Assembly (NCBI GenBank): GCA_009760855.2
Contig: WPIO01000015.1
Span: 4,142,001-4,206,000, forward strand
Direction: 5' to 3'
DNA from: Cristatella mucedo
Lineage: Eukaryota; Bryozoa; Phylactolaemata; Cristatellidae
DNA length: 64,000 nt
Part shown: in pieces, positions 45,251-62,014 of the stretch
Layout: each line of letters opens with the position of its first letter
Numbering within the stretch: the stretch's first letter is position 1
Translations under genes and position numbers: made by a program
The notes under the pieces: model-generated
What the model saw: only the letters and a program-made list of their open reading frames with translations
Databases searched by the model: none
Told to the model about the DNA's origin: nothing

Positions 45251-45519
45251 TTTCACATCAGCTTGTAGCCGCCGTCTTATGCTAGCTCAGTTTGCTCGGC
45301 TTCTGTCGCTCGCAGTAGCTCGACGAGCATCCTATCGAAATGTTATCCTATGTTCGCCGCAGAATTCGTTAGCTTCCGCTCGCACGTGGAGCGATCGACT
45401 CCATCGTCAACCATCGACTCAAAACTGACGCCGCGTCGACGCTGCAGCGAGTCTCGCTGCAAGCTCGGCAAGAGCGAGTTCAGTGGCTCAGAGAGCTACG
45501 AAGCCTTATTGAGATGTCG
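45251..45519. other. Unrecognised GC-moderate stretch
   Basis: Nothing is supported in this stretch. Confidence 0.4.
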
Positions 45520-45665
45520 TTTAGATTAAAAGTGGGTGGCATCCTTACCGGATCGTGGGTTCGAGTCAGAGGTCGATTCATTATTGACCGCTACAAGCAG
45601 TGGTAATAGCCATGCAGATTCTTGTGCCGCTATATAAACGAGGCTATTTATTAAATCAGCTTACC
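45520..45665 (+). mobile_element. SINE-1 copy, degenerate
   Basis: B-box region GTGGGTTCGAGTCAGAGG, body GCTACAAGCAGTGGTAATAG and tail ATATAAACGAGGCTATTTAT. Confidence 0.7.
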
Positions 45666-46044
45666 TTTTTTACAATGCCAAACCTCACTGGGATGTCGTT
45701 TAGATAAAAAGCGGCTTGCACGAGGGAGACCCTCCGACGTACGTAGCAAGTTTTTCAGATCGGCAAAACGTAGCAACAGAATTAGGGAAACCGAAACGCG
45801 GATGGCAAGACTTTGCATACTTTTTCGCGGCTTGATGGGAAGCCCTCGCTGGTCGGAAAAAAGCGACTCGATGCACTTTACGTGACGTTATGCCCTAATA
45901 GCCTGGCTGCTTACTTTAGCACCGTCTGTAAAAGTCTTACTGCTCAGGCAAGAAAACCAGCGAGGAAGGATTTGAAGAACTCGAGATGTGATACCGCAAT
46001 GGTATGGAATAAGTCGAGAGGGGTAGAAAAAATAATAAAAATCG

Positions 46045-46195
46045 TAGCTGATTTAAGAGCCTCTTTTGTTTAGCGACAGAAGAGCCTTTACGGCTATCAC
46101 CACCGCTTGCAGCGGCGATAAAGGATTGCCCACCGCAGGATTCGAACCCACGACCTCGGGACCGAAGTCAAGTAAAGCAACCGCCTTACCTAGTG
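46045..46195 (-). mobile_element. SINE-1 copy interrupted by SINE-2
   Basis: The minus-strand SINE-1 runs from the tail at about 46,050 to ACCTAGTG at 46,195, and its last bases (GTGCCACC) resume at about 46,351. SINE-2 sits between. Confidence 0.87.
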
Positions 46196-46347
46196 TTGGT
46201 TTGGTCCAGCGGTTAAGGTGCTCGCCCCTGACCAAGGTCTGGCTGAGGTCGTGGGCTCGAGCCCGGAGGCATATGTTAAGCGCCCGAATAGAGATTAAGT
46301 TCTCTTGGGGCGCTATACAAATGAATTATATTTTATTCATTTATATT
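46196..46347 (+). mobile_element. SINE-2 copy inserted in SINE-1
   Basis: A complete SINE-2: TTGGTTTGGTCCAGCGGTTA, GGTCTGGCTGAGGTCGTGGG, the hairpin tail (GCGCCCGAATAGAGATTAAG, TTCTCTTGGGGCGCTATACA) and an AT-rich end. It is flanked by CTAGTG on both sides (46,190-46,195 and 46,348-46,353). Confidence 0.92.
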
Positions 46348-46411
46348 CTAGTGTGCCACCGTGGCTTACAAGGTACCATTTTATCTAAGGAAGCCGGAAC
46401 TGTTTCGCAAC

Positions 46412-46600
46412 AGCCGTGATGGCACACTAGGTAAGGCGGTTGCTTTCACGATCTCGGTCCCGAGGTCGTGGGTTCGATTCCTGCAGTGGGCGATTCTTTA
46501 TCGCCACTGCAAGCGGTGGTGATAGCCGTAAAGGCTCTTCTGTCGCTATACAAAAAGAGGCCGTTTAATCAACTAGGATTTATTTATTTATTTATTTAAC
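46412..46600 (+). mobile_element. SINE-1 copy, well preserved
   Basis: GGCACACTAGGTAAGGCGGT, GGTCCCGAGGTCGTGGGTTC, B-box GGTTCGATTCC, body and a TTTATTTATTTATTTA tail. It is almost identical to the copy at 21,105. Confidence 0.9.
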
Positions 46601-46832
46601 ACGACGTAGTGATAATTGGCATACTTGACAGTGTAGTATTGGTTTCTACGGGGAGGGGGTCGAGCATGGCAAAATTATCCGAAATCGACTTCATGGAGTC
46701 CATAATCTTTTAAACGTATACGTAGGATGCCGTACTTTGCAAGCATAAGCGACGCACTGATGCCTCGTGGCTACTGGGAGTTCTTAGAGCGGATGAAAAT
46801 ACACGGCTCGCTGCTTTTACTACTACTTACAG

Positions 46833-47504
46833 CAATTGAAACGGAAGACTGCCGTGCTGATGCTAGAGCCTGTTCTCAGGAGCAGAGACGCGCAGCAGTC
46901 GCAGCTGTCCGGCGGCGACGGTGCAACTGCGACACTTTTTCCAGATGCAATCTCGCCGCCGCCGAGTTCCCGGCAGCGGCGGCCGAGTATCCGAATTTTC
47001 CCGCTGGGGCAATGGCTAGTCACCCCACTCGCCGCCGTCGCAACTCCTCGCTTCTCACATCGCCCGGCTCACTATCGCTATCACTCTGACCCGTCGTCTG
47101 CTTCAGTACTGAACTCACACTTCCGCAGCGCTCGCCGCAGCTTGACGGTAGTAGCCGTCGTACCTCCTCCGACGCACAGCCAGTCGCGCGACCCGCCTGC
47201 CGCCAGCAACTTCTGTCTCCCTCGACGTCGCTTGAGGCCGCCTCACCGCTTGCTGCCCCAGCTGCGCCCCGCCTCTCGCTTCAGCGCCGTCGTCCTCTGC
47301 TCCTTAGGGCAACCGTCTACTGGGGACCCGCCGGCGGCCCTTTCAGCCTTCCCTCTATCGCTGCGTGACTTTTGTGAATCTCTGCTGGTTGCCTCTCGTG
47401 CGGGACAGCGATCAGGCACGCGACTGGCCTGGCTTTGTGGCCTCAGACCTCCTCCTCAGCGGAGAGTGACTGTGGCTCTTCCGCGGCATGTGCAGGGACT
47501 TTGA
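46833..47504 (+). CDS. Candidate long exon, possibly C-terminus of copy 1
   Basis: A good acceptor (ctactacttacag) precedes a frame that stays open to a TGA at 47,504. It reads QLKRKTAVLMLEPVLRSRD, AQQSQLSGGDGATATLFPDA, then proline/serine/arginine-rich sequence. Phase 0 matches the end of the copy 1 exon at 43,385. The region is GC-rich, so a long frame may be chance. Nothing confirms that it belongs to the VWA gene. Confidence 0.25.
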   Translation, partial: QLKRKTAVLMLEPVLRSRDAQQSQLSGGDGATATLFPDAISPPPSSRQRRPSIRIFPLGQWLVTPLAAVATPRFSHRPAHYRYHSDPSSASVLNSHFRSARRSLTVVAVVPPPTHSQSRDPPAASNFCLPRRRLRPPHRLLPQLRPASRFSAVVLCSLGQPSTGDPPAALSAFPLSLRDFCESLLVASRAGQRSGTRLAWLCGLRPPPQRRVTVALPRHVQGL

Positions 47505-48589
47505 GCGAAAGCCGCCTCGCCGTACGGACCGCCGTCCATCTCGGCCGGACAAGCCTGCTCCGCGTGGGCCGTGGCCTTGGGACCCGAGATGTGCCTCGCT
47601 CCAGCGGCGGTTGTACGCAATCGAGCTTACGCAGACCGACAGGGAGATCCTCCTTCCCGCGCCGACCGTGTTCTGACGGGCGATCTGATCGGCGATCGAT
47701 GCTGAGTATCCGGATGTTTGCCCCATTACGGCAAAGTGATGCCGCAGCCAAATGTACCGGTGAAAGAGCTGCTGGGGTGAAAGAGCGCGGGCTCCTGCTC
47801 AGATACTGGGACCGCACAGCGCCCGCACGGCGCCAGAATCGTGCGTTCCCCAGCTCCGGCTCCGGCGCGGCCGGCGGGAGGACAGCGGGAGAACCGGACG
47901 TGACGTGCGACGAACAGGCGTGGTCGCTCTCGATTCAGCGCACAATTAGAGTTGCTCCCGTTGCGAAATTTTGAAGCGTACAGCAGCTTACGTTGGCGAG
48001 GGCGTACCGATGTCTTACATAAAAAGAAAACTGTACGATGACTAGCTGTAGCACGTTGACTAGACCTCCGGAAGCATGACAGTGTTGGAGCTCGTGGGCG
48101 TGAGCTATGGCGGCGCGATGGAGAACGAAGCCCCCATAAGTGAGTTGTGGCGTTGTCGACGACGGATGTATCTTATCGTTCGCAAGCAATTCAAGCGAAT
48201 ACATACTGGTGTAGTGGCCGTCTTGCGTGCTGCTCCGGACCACGTGGCGATAAAAGAGAAGAGAGTGGATAGCGTACGTTCTGGCCGAGACACAGGCAAA
48301 ATGTGAATTTCGCGGCAAAGAACAAGTCACTTGCAGGCAAAGAGCGCGCCAGATGGGCCGACAGAACGTCGGCTGGGGACAAAACCACGCGATGGCGAAG
48401 ACACGCCCCCAGCAGCACGACTTTTGCCTTAGTTTGAGGTCAGCCGGCCTTGGGTATGCCGTTAACGCGCTGTTGCTAATACGAGCGAAAGACTGAACAA
48501 TGTGCCAAACAATGAAGGTCGGATTACTGATCGGTCTTGCAAAGAGCTTTCATGTAATTGTTCCTATCGCGAATGCTAAACTCTCTTCA
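47505..48589. other. GC-rich stretch, no supported gene
   Basis: CpG-rich, open frames on both strands, none with a recognisable motif. A short frame at 47,488-47,676 (MCRDFERKPPRRTDRRPSRP...) has a clean ATG but no family. It could be a CpG island or promoter region. Confidence 0.35.
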
Positions 48590-48942
48590 ACCCTCTCATT
48601 CTCTTTCCGTTTCTCTCTCTCTCTCACGTTCTCCTACTCGCTCTCTCTTTCCTTTCTCTCACTCTCTCACTTTCTCTCTTTTCACTCCGTCTCTCTTCTC
48701 TGTCTCTCTCACTCTCCCCCTTTCTCTATCTCACCCTCTCTCTCTCCCTCTCTCACTCTTTTTCTCTCTTCATCTCTCCCTTCCCCTGTGTCTCTCTCAC
48801 TGTCTCACCGTCTCTCCATTTACTTTCTCTCTCGCTCTCTTCCATCTCTCCCATCTCTCGCTCTCTCTCGCCCTCTCTCCTCTCTCCTCTCTCTCCTCTC
48901 TCTCTCTCCTCTGTCTCCTCTCTCTCCTCTCTCTCGCTCTAT
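48590..48942 (+). repeat. CT-rich array
   Basis: A long polypyrimidine stretch (CTCTCT, CTCTCTCACT and CTCTCTCCT units). Open frames here are repeat artefacts. Confidence 0.93.
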
Positions 48943-49090
48943 AATGTAATGGATCTCCGTCAGTACCTCCACAAAGTCATAAAGACCACGTGGGTGTTAC
49001 GCAGGAGAGTTTTGTATAGCGCACTCACAGCCTAAGCGGCTTTCGGTACGCATTCGGTAGCCAACAGACTTCGTCTCACGCAACAAAGAT
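48943..49090 (-). mobile_element. LINE-B 3' end inserted in a CT array
   Basis: Starts ATAATGTAATGGATCTCCGT and ends CGTCTCACGCAACAAAGA. It has CT repeats directly on both sides, so it landed inside the array. 148 bases, strongly 5'-truncated. Confidence 0.88.
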
Positions 49091-49235
49091 CTCTCTCCTC
49101 TCTCTCCTCTCTCTCTCTCTCCTCTCTCTCCTCTCTCTACTCTCTCTCGCTCTCTCTCGCCCTCTCCTCTCTCTCCTCTCTCTCTCCTCTCTCTCCTGTC
49201 TCTGCTCTCTCTCTGTCTGTCTTTCTCTTTTTATA
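49091..49235 (+). repeat. CT-rich array, continuation
   Basis: Continues the array after the LINE-B insertion, with CTCTCTCCT units. Confidence 0.93.
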
Positions 49236-49753
49236 TGTTTCTATGAGCTGGCGCTGTGAGAAGAGAAAGGCGATAGCGCTTTGGAACTCCCGAGAAAAGC
49301 TCATTCCACCAGACGTAGAAAGTAACGATCTACGCGAGCTTACATCTAACCGACGTTCAGCAACCCGCCATAATACGCCACGGCCTAATCTGCATGCGAT
49401 TGACCGACTGCAAAAATGCCAAGTGCTGCGGTGCGTTAGCGTCGCGTGCGCTCGCCTCGTTCTCTCGCGCTGCCAGGACGAGGCTCGCTCGTTCGCCTCC
49501 CGCTGCGGGCGGGCGAGCGTGTCGTCACGCAATTGTCTGTCCGACTCGAGAAACGGTCGGCCGGCCAGATACGAACGCTACCGGTGAAGAGGGCGCACGT
49601 TCACCGATGGAGCTCGCTCTTCCATTCCTTTATAGCGTCAAGCAAGACTTACTAAACTCCACCTCCCCTGACCTTCTTGCCTCCGACAAGGACGAGCGGA
49701 GGTCAGCGAGCGGCGGCGGCGCAGCTTCGCGGCAGCGCCGCTCTTGCTCTGTG
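49236..49753. other. GC-rich stretch, no supported gene
   Basis: Several short frames are open, none with a recognisable motif. Confidence 0.35.
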
Positions 49754-49759
49754 CTCTCT

Positions 49760-49801
<42 letters not shown>

Positions 49802-49832
49802 GCGCTCTCTCTCTCTCTCTACTCTCTCTTGC
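49754..49832 (+). repeat. (CT)n microsatellite, interrupted
   Basis: CT units with a few single-base interruptions (TACTCT, TATCTC, CGCGCT). Confidence 0.93.
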
Positions 49833-49994
49833 TCTGGCTCTGGAGTTGCTTGGAAATTTGGTCCGGCGTTTTGTACCGCTTTCCGCGAGTCTCACTTAAT
49901 AGCGATGGCAAAAGCCACATTTTCAATTCGTCTTTAAAGCTCCCTCAGCGAGCCAAATATCGGACCAGCTATTTGGCAGTTATTTGATTGCAGG

Positions 49995-50190
49995 AGAAGT
50001 GACTACCTCGACTGCCCTCCTGTCTCAGCTATGCTATTCGCGTTCTCTTTGTTGCGTGAGATGAAGTCTGCTGGCTACCGTATGCGCGACGAAATACGTT
50101 TAGGCTTTGAGTGCTCTATAGAACACTCTCCAGCGGGAAAACTCAGATAGTCTTTGTAGCTTTGCGGAGTTACAGATGGAAATACATTGC
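49995..50190 (+). mobile_element. LINE-B 3' end
   Basis: Plus strand: TCTTTGTTGCGTGAGATGAA, GTCTGCTGGCTACCGTATGC, and the end GGAGTTACAGATGGAAATAC. UTR only. Confidence 0.82.
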
Positions 50191-50509
50191 AGTGATTAAT
50201 GGTATGAAAGGCATTGTGCGTGAGACATGCAGGCATGCAGGAGCATTCCGACGCCGGTTAGTCGCTCCCCTGTTTAGTAGCAGGAACTGAATCGTGAATG
50301 AGTAAGCGCGTAGAACGGGTAAGTGCGTAGAACGCACAAGAAAATAAAAGCGCCCCGTTAGGGCGCAGGGAAAGCCGACGGGAGCGCTCGAAGCTTTAGA
50401 TATGACTTGAAGACTTTAAAATAACTGTAAGTGGTGCCAGAATTCGATGCATTTTTGAAATCAAGTCTCGACTTATGTAAGTCACTGATTGCTGATCTAC
50501 CGCTCTTTG
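50191..50509. other. Unrecognised
   Basis: No feature is seen in this stretch. Confidence 0.4.
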
Positions 50510-51142
50510 CAATCAGTTTCTTACACCTGGTGCAAAGGTCTGCAGCTAGGCTAGTCTGTCGTGAGCTTCGCAGTGTTGCTACACCTCACCACTTCTAGCC
50601 GACCTTCACCGACTCTCAGTCAAGCAGCGGCTTGTCGCTTTCAAGGTTCTGTCACTCACTTTTAGGTCCCTTCCTTATTTGACTCCAGCTTGCCTATAAG
50701 AACTACTCCCCGCCAGGTTAGGCATCGTGCTATTCATTACCTTATTCAAATCGTTTAGCCATACCTCATACAAACCTCAAATCTTTTGTAAACCATGCCT
50801 TTAGTTACGCTCCCAAAGCTGAGAACTCATTTGCGACTGTCATCTTGACGTCTTCAGATTTAATGACATTTAAAAAAGGTAAAAGCCCACCCACCCTTTG
50901 TCGTAGCATTTATCAGATCCTGGGGATTCGTCCTTTGTGTACTTATGCGAGCTGACACGGCCCATGCTGCCACTAACCATATTTTCACGTGGACCCTGTG
51001 CATGTCACCTCTAATCACGTTATCCTTCTTCACATCGTGCATGTTGCCAATAAACATTTGATCGTGCTTTTTTACATTATATGTAAAAGGCCAAGAAAGA
51101 GATTAAGTCCTCTGAGAATGCTATTCTAATTTATTTCATAAT
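50510..51142 (+). mobile_element. LINE-A C-terminal part and UTR, degenerate
   Basis: Plus strand: ACCTGGTGCAAAGGTCTGCA, GCTGCTTGACTGAGAGTC-type remnants, CATGCCTTTAGTTACGCTCC and the UTR to the AT-rich end. Stops throughout. Confidence 0.8.
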
Positions 51143-51162
51143 TATATTATGAAATAAATTAG
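51126..51162. repeat. Perfect palindrome at a LINE-A/LINE-B tail junction
   Basis: The arms CTAATTTATTTCATAAT (51,126-51,142) and ATTATGAAATAAATTAG (51,146-51,162) are exact reverse complements with a three-base loop. Confidence 0.93.
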
Positions 51163-51460
51163 CCTTTCCATCTGTAAATCAACAAAGCCACAAAAATTAA
51201 GTTGACGTTACGCAGAAGAGGTTTTTTCACGACGAATTGACAGCTGACTGTGTGTATATGGTAGCCGAAAGACTCCCCCATCTCTCTGTCTACAAAGAAA
51301 TAAGAAGCATAGCTGAGCCAGGAGAGCAGTCGAGAAGTGAGTGACATGCGAGATTGCCAAACAACTGCTGAAAATATTGACCGAAATCGACAGCACGGGA
51401 GAAGATGTCGTAGTGTAAGAATGTTTGAAGCTAACTCTATAACCCAAGTGTGAGCATTTG
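51163..51460 (-). mobile_element. LINE-B 3' fragment, degenerate
   Basis: Minus strand: CTTTCCATCTGTAAATCAAC at the end and decayed UTR and tail. It lies tail to tail with the LINE-A copy. Confidence 0.72.
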
Positions 51461-52239
51461 CAGTCACACCGAAAATACCAAATACCAAATCGGAGTAGCA
51501 GAAAGCATTACGAAAAAGTTGGGTAAATGTCAACACAGCTCACGGAGTTGCTTAGGGTTGCTTGTTAGCGCTGGGAGGAAGCCAAATGCTTGTATCCAGC
51601 TTCACACTGCTACACAGTATACACTGCTAGTGGCCTAATCGCCACTTGCATCTGAAAAAGAACGCCTTCTAATCCGGATCTCTTTCCGTTCGAGAGAACG
51701 CCTCGAATATTTGATCGCGTCGTTTGAAGAATTTCGAGCCCGTCATATTTGACACGCGGGTAATCTGCAGTGGACAATTGTACCGAACTCGTCCGATTTA
51801 ACCATTCGCTGAACTTGGCTGGTTACGAAAGAGCAGCTACAATATTGCAGCATCGCCGCCGCCGTGCGAAGTGGAAGCAGACAAAATGGCGTCCTCGCGG
51901 TTTTTTGTGATTAGCTTAATTTACCGTGCTTTTCTTTCGAGGTTAACGGAGATTGCTTAGTAGGAAATTTTTGGAAAAGTAGGCCACAAATTAAGCGAAC
52001 ACGAGTTACAATCCCGATTCAGATTCAGCTTGCTGTGCACGCACAGGGCGACGCGACGACTATGCCAGCCTGAATCATCTACACTAGGCGGGAGGAGCTG
52101 GCCGTGCGGCGAGTAGTGCGACTTGACACTTGACGGCTCATGCTGTCCATGTGCGAGCGTTCTTTGTGTGCAAGCGTTCTTGCTTGAGAAGGATTCGGCT
52201 GAGATTTTGGAGCAGCCGTCCAGATTCGCAATGACCATT
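51461..52239. other. Unrecognised sequence
   Basis: A motif AAAATGGCGTCC at about 51,891 resembles a YY1/initiator-type element with a short 24-codon frame. No gene is supported. Confidence 0.3.
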
Positions 52240-52497
52240 ATGTAATGTAATGTATCTCCGTCAGTAACTCCACAAAGTCATAAAGACCATGTGGGTGTTA
52301 CGCAGGAGAGTTTTGTATAGCGCACTCACAGCCTAAGCGGCTTTCGGTACGCATTCGGTAGCCAACAGACTTCGTCTCACGCAACAAAGAGAAAGTGGGA
52401 AGCATAGCAGAGTTAGGAGAGCAGTTGAGGTAGTGAGTAGCATAGAAGTAGCAGTTCAGGACCGCTGAAAAAGACGTGCCATAGTCGGCAGTAGGAC
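52240..52497 (-). mobile_element. LINE-B 3' UTR fragment
   Basis: It is closely similar to the copies at 35,010 and 48,943. It starts with TGTAATGTAATGTATCTCCG, as a minus-strand tail of two ATTAC-type units. Confidence 0.9.
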
Positions 52498-52531
52498 TCT
52501 GGTGTGGGTCAGCGTAGCGGCATGAGTCCGC

Positions 52532-53095
52532 CTATGTAAGGAACAGGGACCACAAGCTTCCAAACCGGAAATGACGTCCGCACAGCCCCCGCAACGCTGT
52601 CCGTTCTTTGCTCGAAATGCCGAGGTCCGCCAGGCAGACTTCCTTAGGCCAGCCACCGGCCACCTACAAAGGGTGCCGACCGCAAAAGGCTTCGCCACTG
52701 ACGACCAGTGGCCAGCGATCTGGAAAACCGTGCTATGGCCTCGTACTTATCAACCGTTTTCCGGGCCACCTCCGCCAGCGCATCCTTGCTGCCGTCAAAC
52801 GTCACAGTTACGTCGACTATGACCGCGTCGGTGCCCTTGTCGACGACCAGGTCCGGCTTGAGAGCCGGACTCCCGGCGAGCGGGAAGGCGCGACATGCCG
52901 AAAGGCAGGAGAGCGCGGTGGCCGGAAGAGCCCGATTAGGCTACCCAGAACCAGGCTGTGGCGAACCGTTATTGCTTGCAGCATCGGCCGGCACTGGCTT
53001 AGAACGTGGCAGACGGCCTCTGTCTCATTGATGCTAAAGAATGAACTAGAAACGTCGCCAGAGTTCCGAGTGGGCCTAAGCGGCACGATCAATTT
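52532..53095 (-). mobile_element. Non-LTR retrotransposon C-terminus with restriction-like endonuclease
   Basis: Minus strand. The first part (53,092-52,980) reads ETEAVCHVLSQCRPMLQAIT and RHSLVLGSLIGLF, the CHVL...C zinc-binding segment after the RT of R2/NeSL-type elements. After a frameshift it reads PALKPDLVVDKGTDAVIVDV then TVTF, the PD...D endonuclease core, and VDKYEAIARFS. A second frameshift leads to ADLGISSKERTALRGLCGRH and a stop near 52,532. The usual RT core is missing. It is a broken 3' remnant; the exact clade is not certain. Confidence 0.82.
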
Positions 53096-53331
53096 TATCA
53101 GGGCTAGCTAGTGGGAAATCGCTACTCATGCCTTAAATTCTGTCCGCCGCTGCTGCTGCTGAAATCGTACGGCGGTTCGCTCGTGATTTATTGTACGCAG
53201 ATTCAACGGCGAATTTGAATATCGAACAACTGATAAGAGGCGGCAGAGGACAAGAGCGCCCCAGGCCTGTCGCGAGCAGACCATTTTGTTTTAGTGCTGG
53301 AGTGTAATCGAAATTGTTAATTCATTTGTAG

Positions 53332-53396
53332 CAGGTATGATCAGCGGGAAATGCAGCAACCGAAGGTCGAGGCTGCCACGAGCTTCCAAAACGAAA
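53332..53396 (+). CDS. Candidate small exon, unassigned
   Basis: Between catttgtag and GAAA|gtaagt one frame reads RYDQREMQQPKVEAATSFQN. Both splice sites are good, but there is no family match. It might belong to either VWA gene. Confidence 0.22.
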
Positions 53397-53537
53397 GTAA
53401 GTGTGCTCGCTGTGCTCGCGCATGATCGGCTGCGCCAGCTGTGCACGATTTTAAAGATTCTGACGGGTTTCAGCTACCGTGCTAATAACCTCTCTGTCTC
53501 TCCCTCACAATGTCTCAACATAAGTACTGTATATACC

Positions 53538-53640
53538 TAAATATATATATATGTATATATACTAATGTATTATATATATATATATATACAAATTAGTATA
53601 TATATATATATACTAATGTATATATTAATGTATATATGCA
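53538..53640. repeat. AT-rich microsatellite with palindromic blocks
   Basis: TATATA runs separated by ACTAATGTA and ACAAATTAGTA, giving several short inverted repeats. Confidence 0.9.
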
Positions 53641-53887
53641 GAGATATATTATTCATGTAAATGCCTAGTACTCTCAGCATTTTGCAATCTACTGCTTTGC
53701 CCATTTCATGAGTCGGTCGCCGGGCACTACAATTGGGCGCAGGGGGTGCGCGTCACCACGATCTTTCGATCGAAAAAAAGGCGGCACAGGCAAGCGAAGC
53801 GTTTCGTAGGAGAGGCAGGCAGCGGCGCGAGTCGGCTGAACAGCTGCAGCTGCATTCGGACGCTCTCGCCTCCGTTCAGGTCCGCAA

Positions 53888-59008
<5,121 letters not shown>

Positions 59009-59499
59009 GTGAGTAATCTCCCACCTCTCCCCAAATATCATTCAGCTTACTGCTGAGACGTACCTGCGGCCATTTTCTGTCGAGCCCTGACCCGTAGCTG
59101 GCAGTTTTTCAGGAAACGGCTCTGAACCTTGGCCATGAGCGGGCGTGACAAGAATTTATATTTATTATGCATCGTCGTATAACCTAACTTCATGTTCTGG
59201 TTGTTTAACAAGCTAGCAGCAGAGGGAAATCTTCTAAATATGCACAAGTATATGAAACAACGTTCGTACCGGTGCCAGAAGTCTAATAGGTGCAGAACAA
59301 TTTCCTTATTTTGCTTTGATGTGATAAGGAAGTATTATTGTCTGGCAGCTTCCAAAATATTCCGGCACATTTTGATTAAAACTGTCAGCCTTCTATGGGA
59401 AGCCGTCACTTTGAGCCACTGATGACGGGCCTTTGAAGTTAATTGACCAAGTATTGTTCGGCTTGCTCCACGGCGAGCCGTCGATGTAGAGAGCCCTGG
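59009..59499. other. Unrecognised sequence after copy 2 exon 3
   Basis: No VWA exon and no repeat family is recognised. Confidence 0.4.
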
Positions 59500-60345
59500 A
59501 CCGATGCAGCTGCAACATTATTAAATTCAACAACGATAAAACCAACTTAGTAGCTATTGGTTAAAAAACATGTGTGGCTAGGAAATTTAGCTAAATGCTC
59601 GATTGGGCTTTGCCAGCGTATAGCTGTCAACCCTATAGTGTCTGCATGAAATCTAGCTGTTCTGTTCCCAAGTAAACTTACACTAAGATAAACGCATCAG
59701 CTCCAGAGTCAAGTCTGCCTACTTTCAGCTGCGTAATATTGCTAAAATGAGATGTTGATTAGACAGGGATGCTGCATCCAAATTGTTCGATGCAGTTGCG
59801 ACATCCCGTCTCGATTTCTGTGACTCACTACTTTCAGATCCACCAATCTGTGCAATCAGGCGCTTACAATTTTTGCAAAGCTCTGCATCAAGGCTTGTAT
59901 ATGGTGAGCGTCGAAGCTTCCACACCACACCACTTCTCGCCGACCTTATCAGGCTCCCGATAAAGCAGCGGCATGTCGCTTTTAAGGTTTTGTCGCTCAC
60001 TTTTAGGTCCCTTCATTTTCTGGCTCTAGACTACCAATCAGAACTAGTCAACACCAAGCTAGGCATCTTAATACCGACATACTCTGACTTGACGACATTA
60101 AAAAAGAGCCAAAAACGAACCTGTTTATCACAGCATTATTGGATCCTTGCGATTCGTTAATTGTTCGCGTACGCGTTTTTAACACTGCATTTCACCGCTA
60201 ACCATGTTATGCATGTTGACGTTGTGCACGTTACGACTAACCATTTGACCATGCTTCTATTACAGCACATGTAAAGTGTCAAGAAGTGTTCTGAGGGTGC
60301 TATACGAACGTGCCATTGTTAATTATTATTAATATTATAGGATCC
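59500..60345 (+). mobile_element. LINE-A C-terminal part and UTR, degenerate
   Basis: Frames give KINAFDA-type traces, then FDAVATSRLDFCDSLLSDPP and AFKVLSLTFRSLHFLALDYQ. The UTR hairpin and AATTATTATTAATATTA tail are recognisable at 60,258-60,341. Stops throughout. Confidence 0.83.
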
Positions 60346-60469
60346 CTGGGCGGCCTGCTCCTTCCGGCTTCGGCCGGTGACACATGTTTAGCTGATTTTG
60401 GAGCCTATTTAAAAGAAGCCGTTTTCACATTGCAGCAGCGGGACGCCTCCAGAGAGTCTCCGAAAAAAA

Positions 60470-60640
60470 TACTAGCTGATTTAACAGCCTCTTTTTGCAT
60501 GGCGACAGAAGAGCCTTTACGGGTATCACCACCGCTTGCAGTAGCGATAAAGGATCGCCCACCGCAGGATCCGAATCCACGACCTCGGGACCGAGGTCGT
60601 GAAAAGTGACCGCCTTACCTAGTGAGCCATTACGGTTCAG
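60470..60640 (-). mobile_element. SINE-1 copy
   Basis: Minus strand: ACTAGGTAAGGCGGTCACTT, GGTCCCGAGGTCGTGGATTC, body GCTACTGCAAGCGGTGGTGA and CCCGTAAAGGCTCTTCTGTC. Well preserved. Confidence 0.87.
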
Positions 60641-61933
<1,293 letters not shown>

Positions 61934-62014
61934 GGGTGGATGGAGCTCAATCTGAGCCGGAGCTGCGGCTGTGCAATCAACAACCGGAAGCGAAGCTGAG
62001 CTCAAGGTTACTTC

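Noticed and set aside
44791-45285. Serine/leucine/proline-rich frames
   Set aside because: Translation of the CT-rich array; no protein signal.
51885-51965. YY1-like AAAATGGCG motif with a short frame
   Set aside because: Only 24 codons and no splice support; single motif matches are common.
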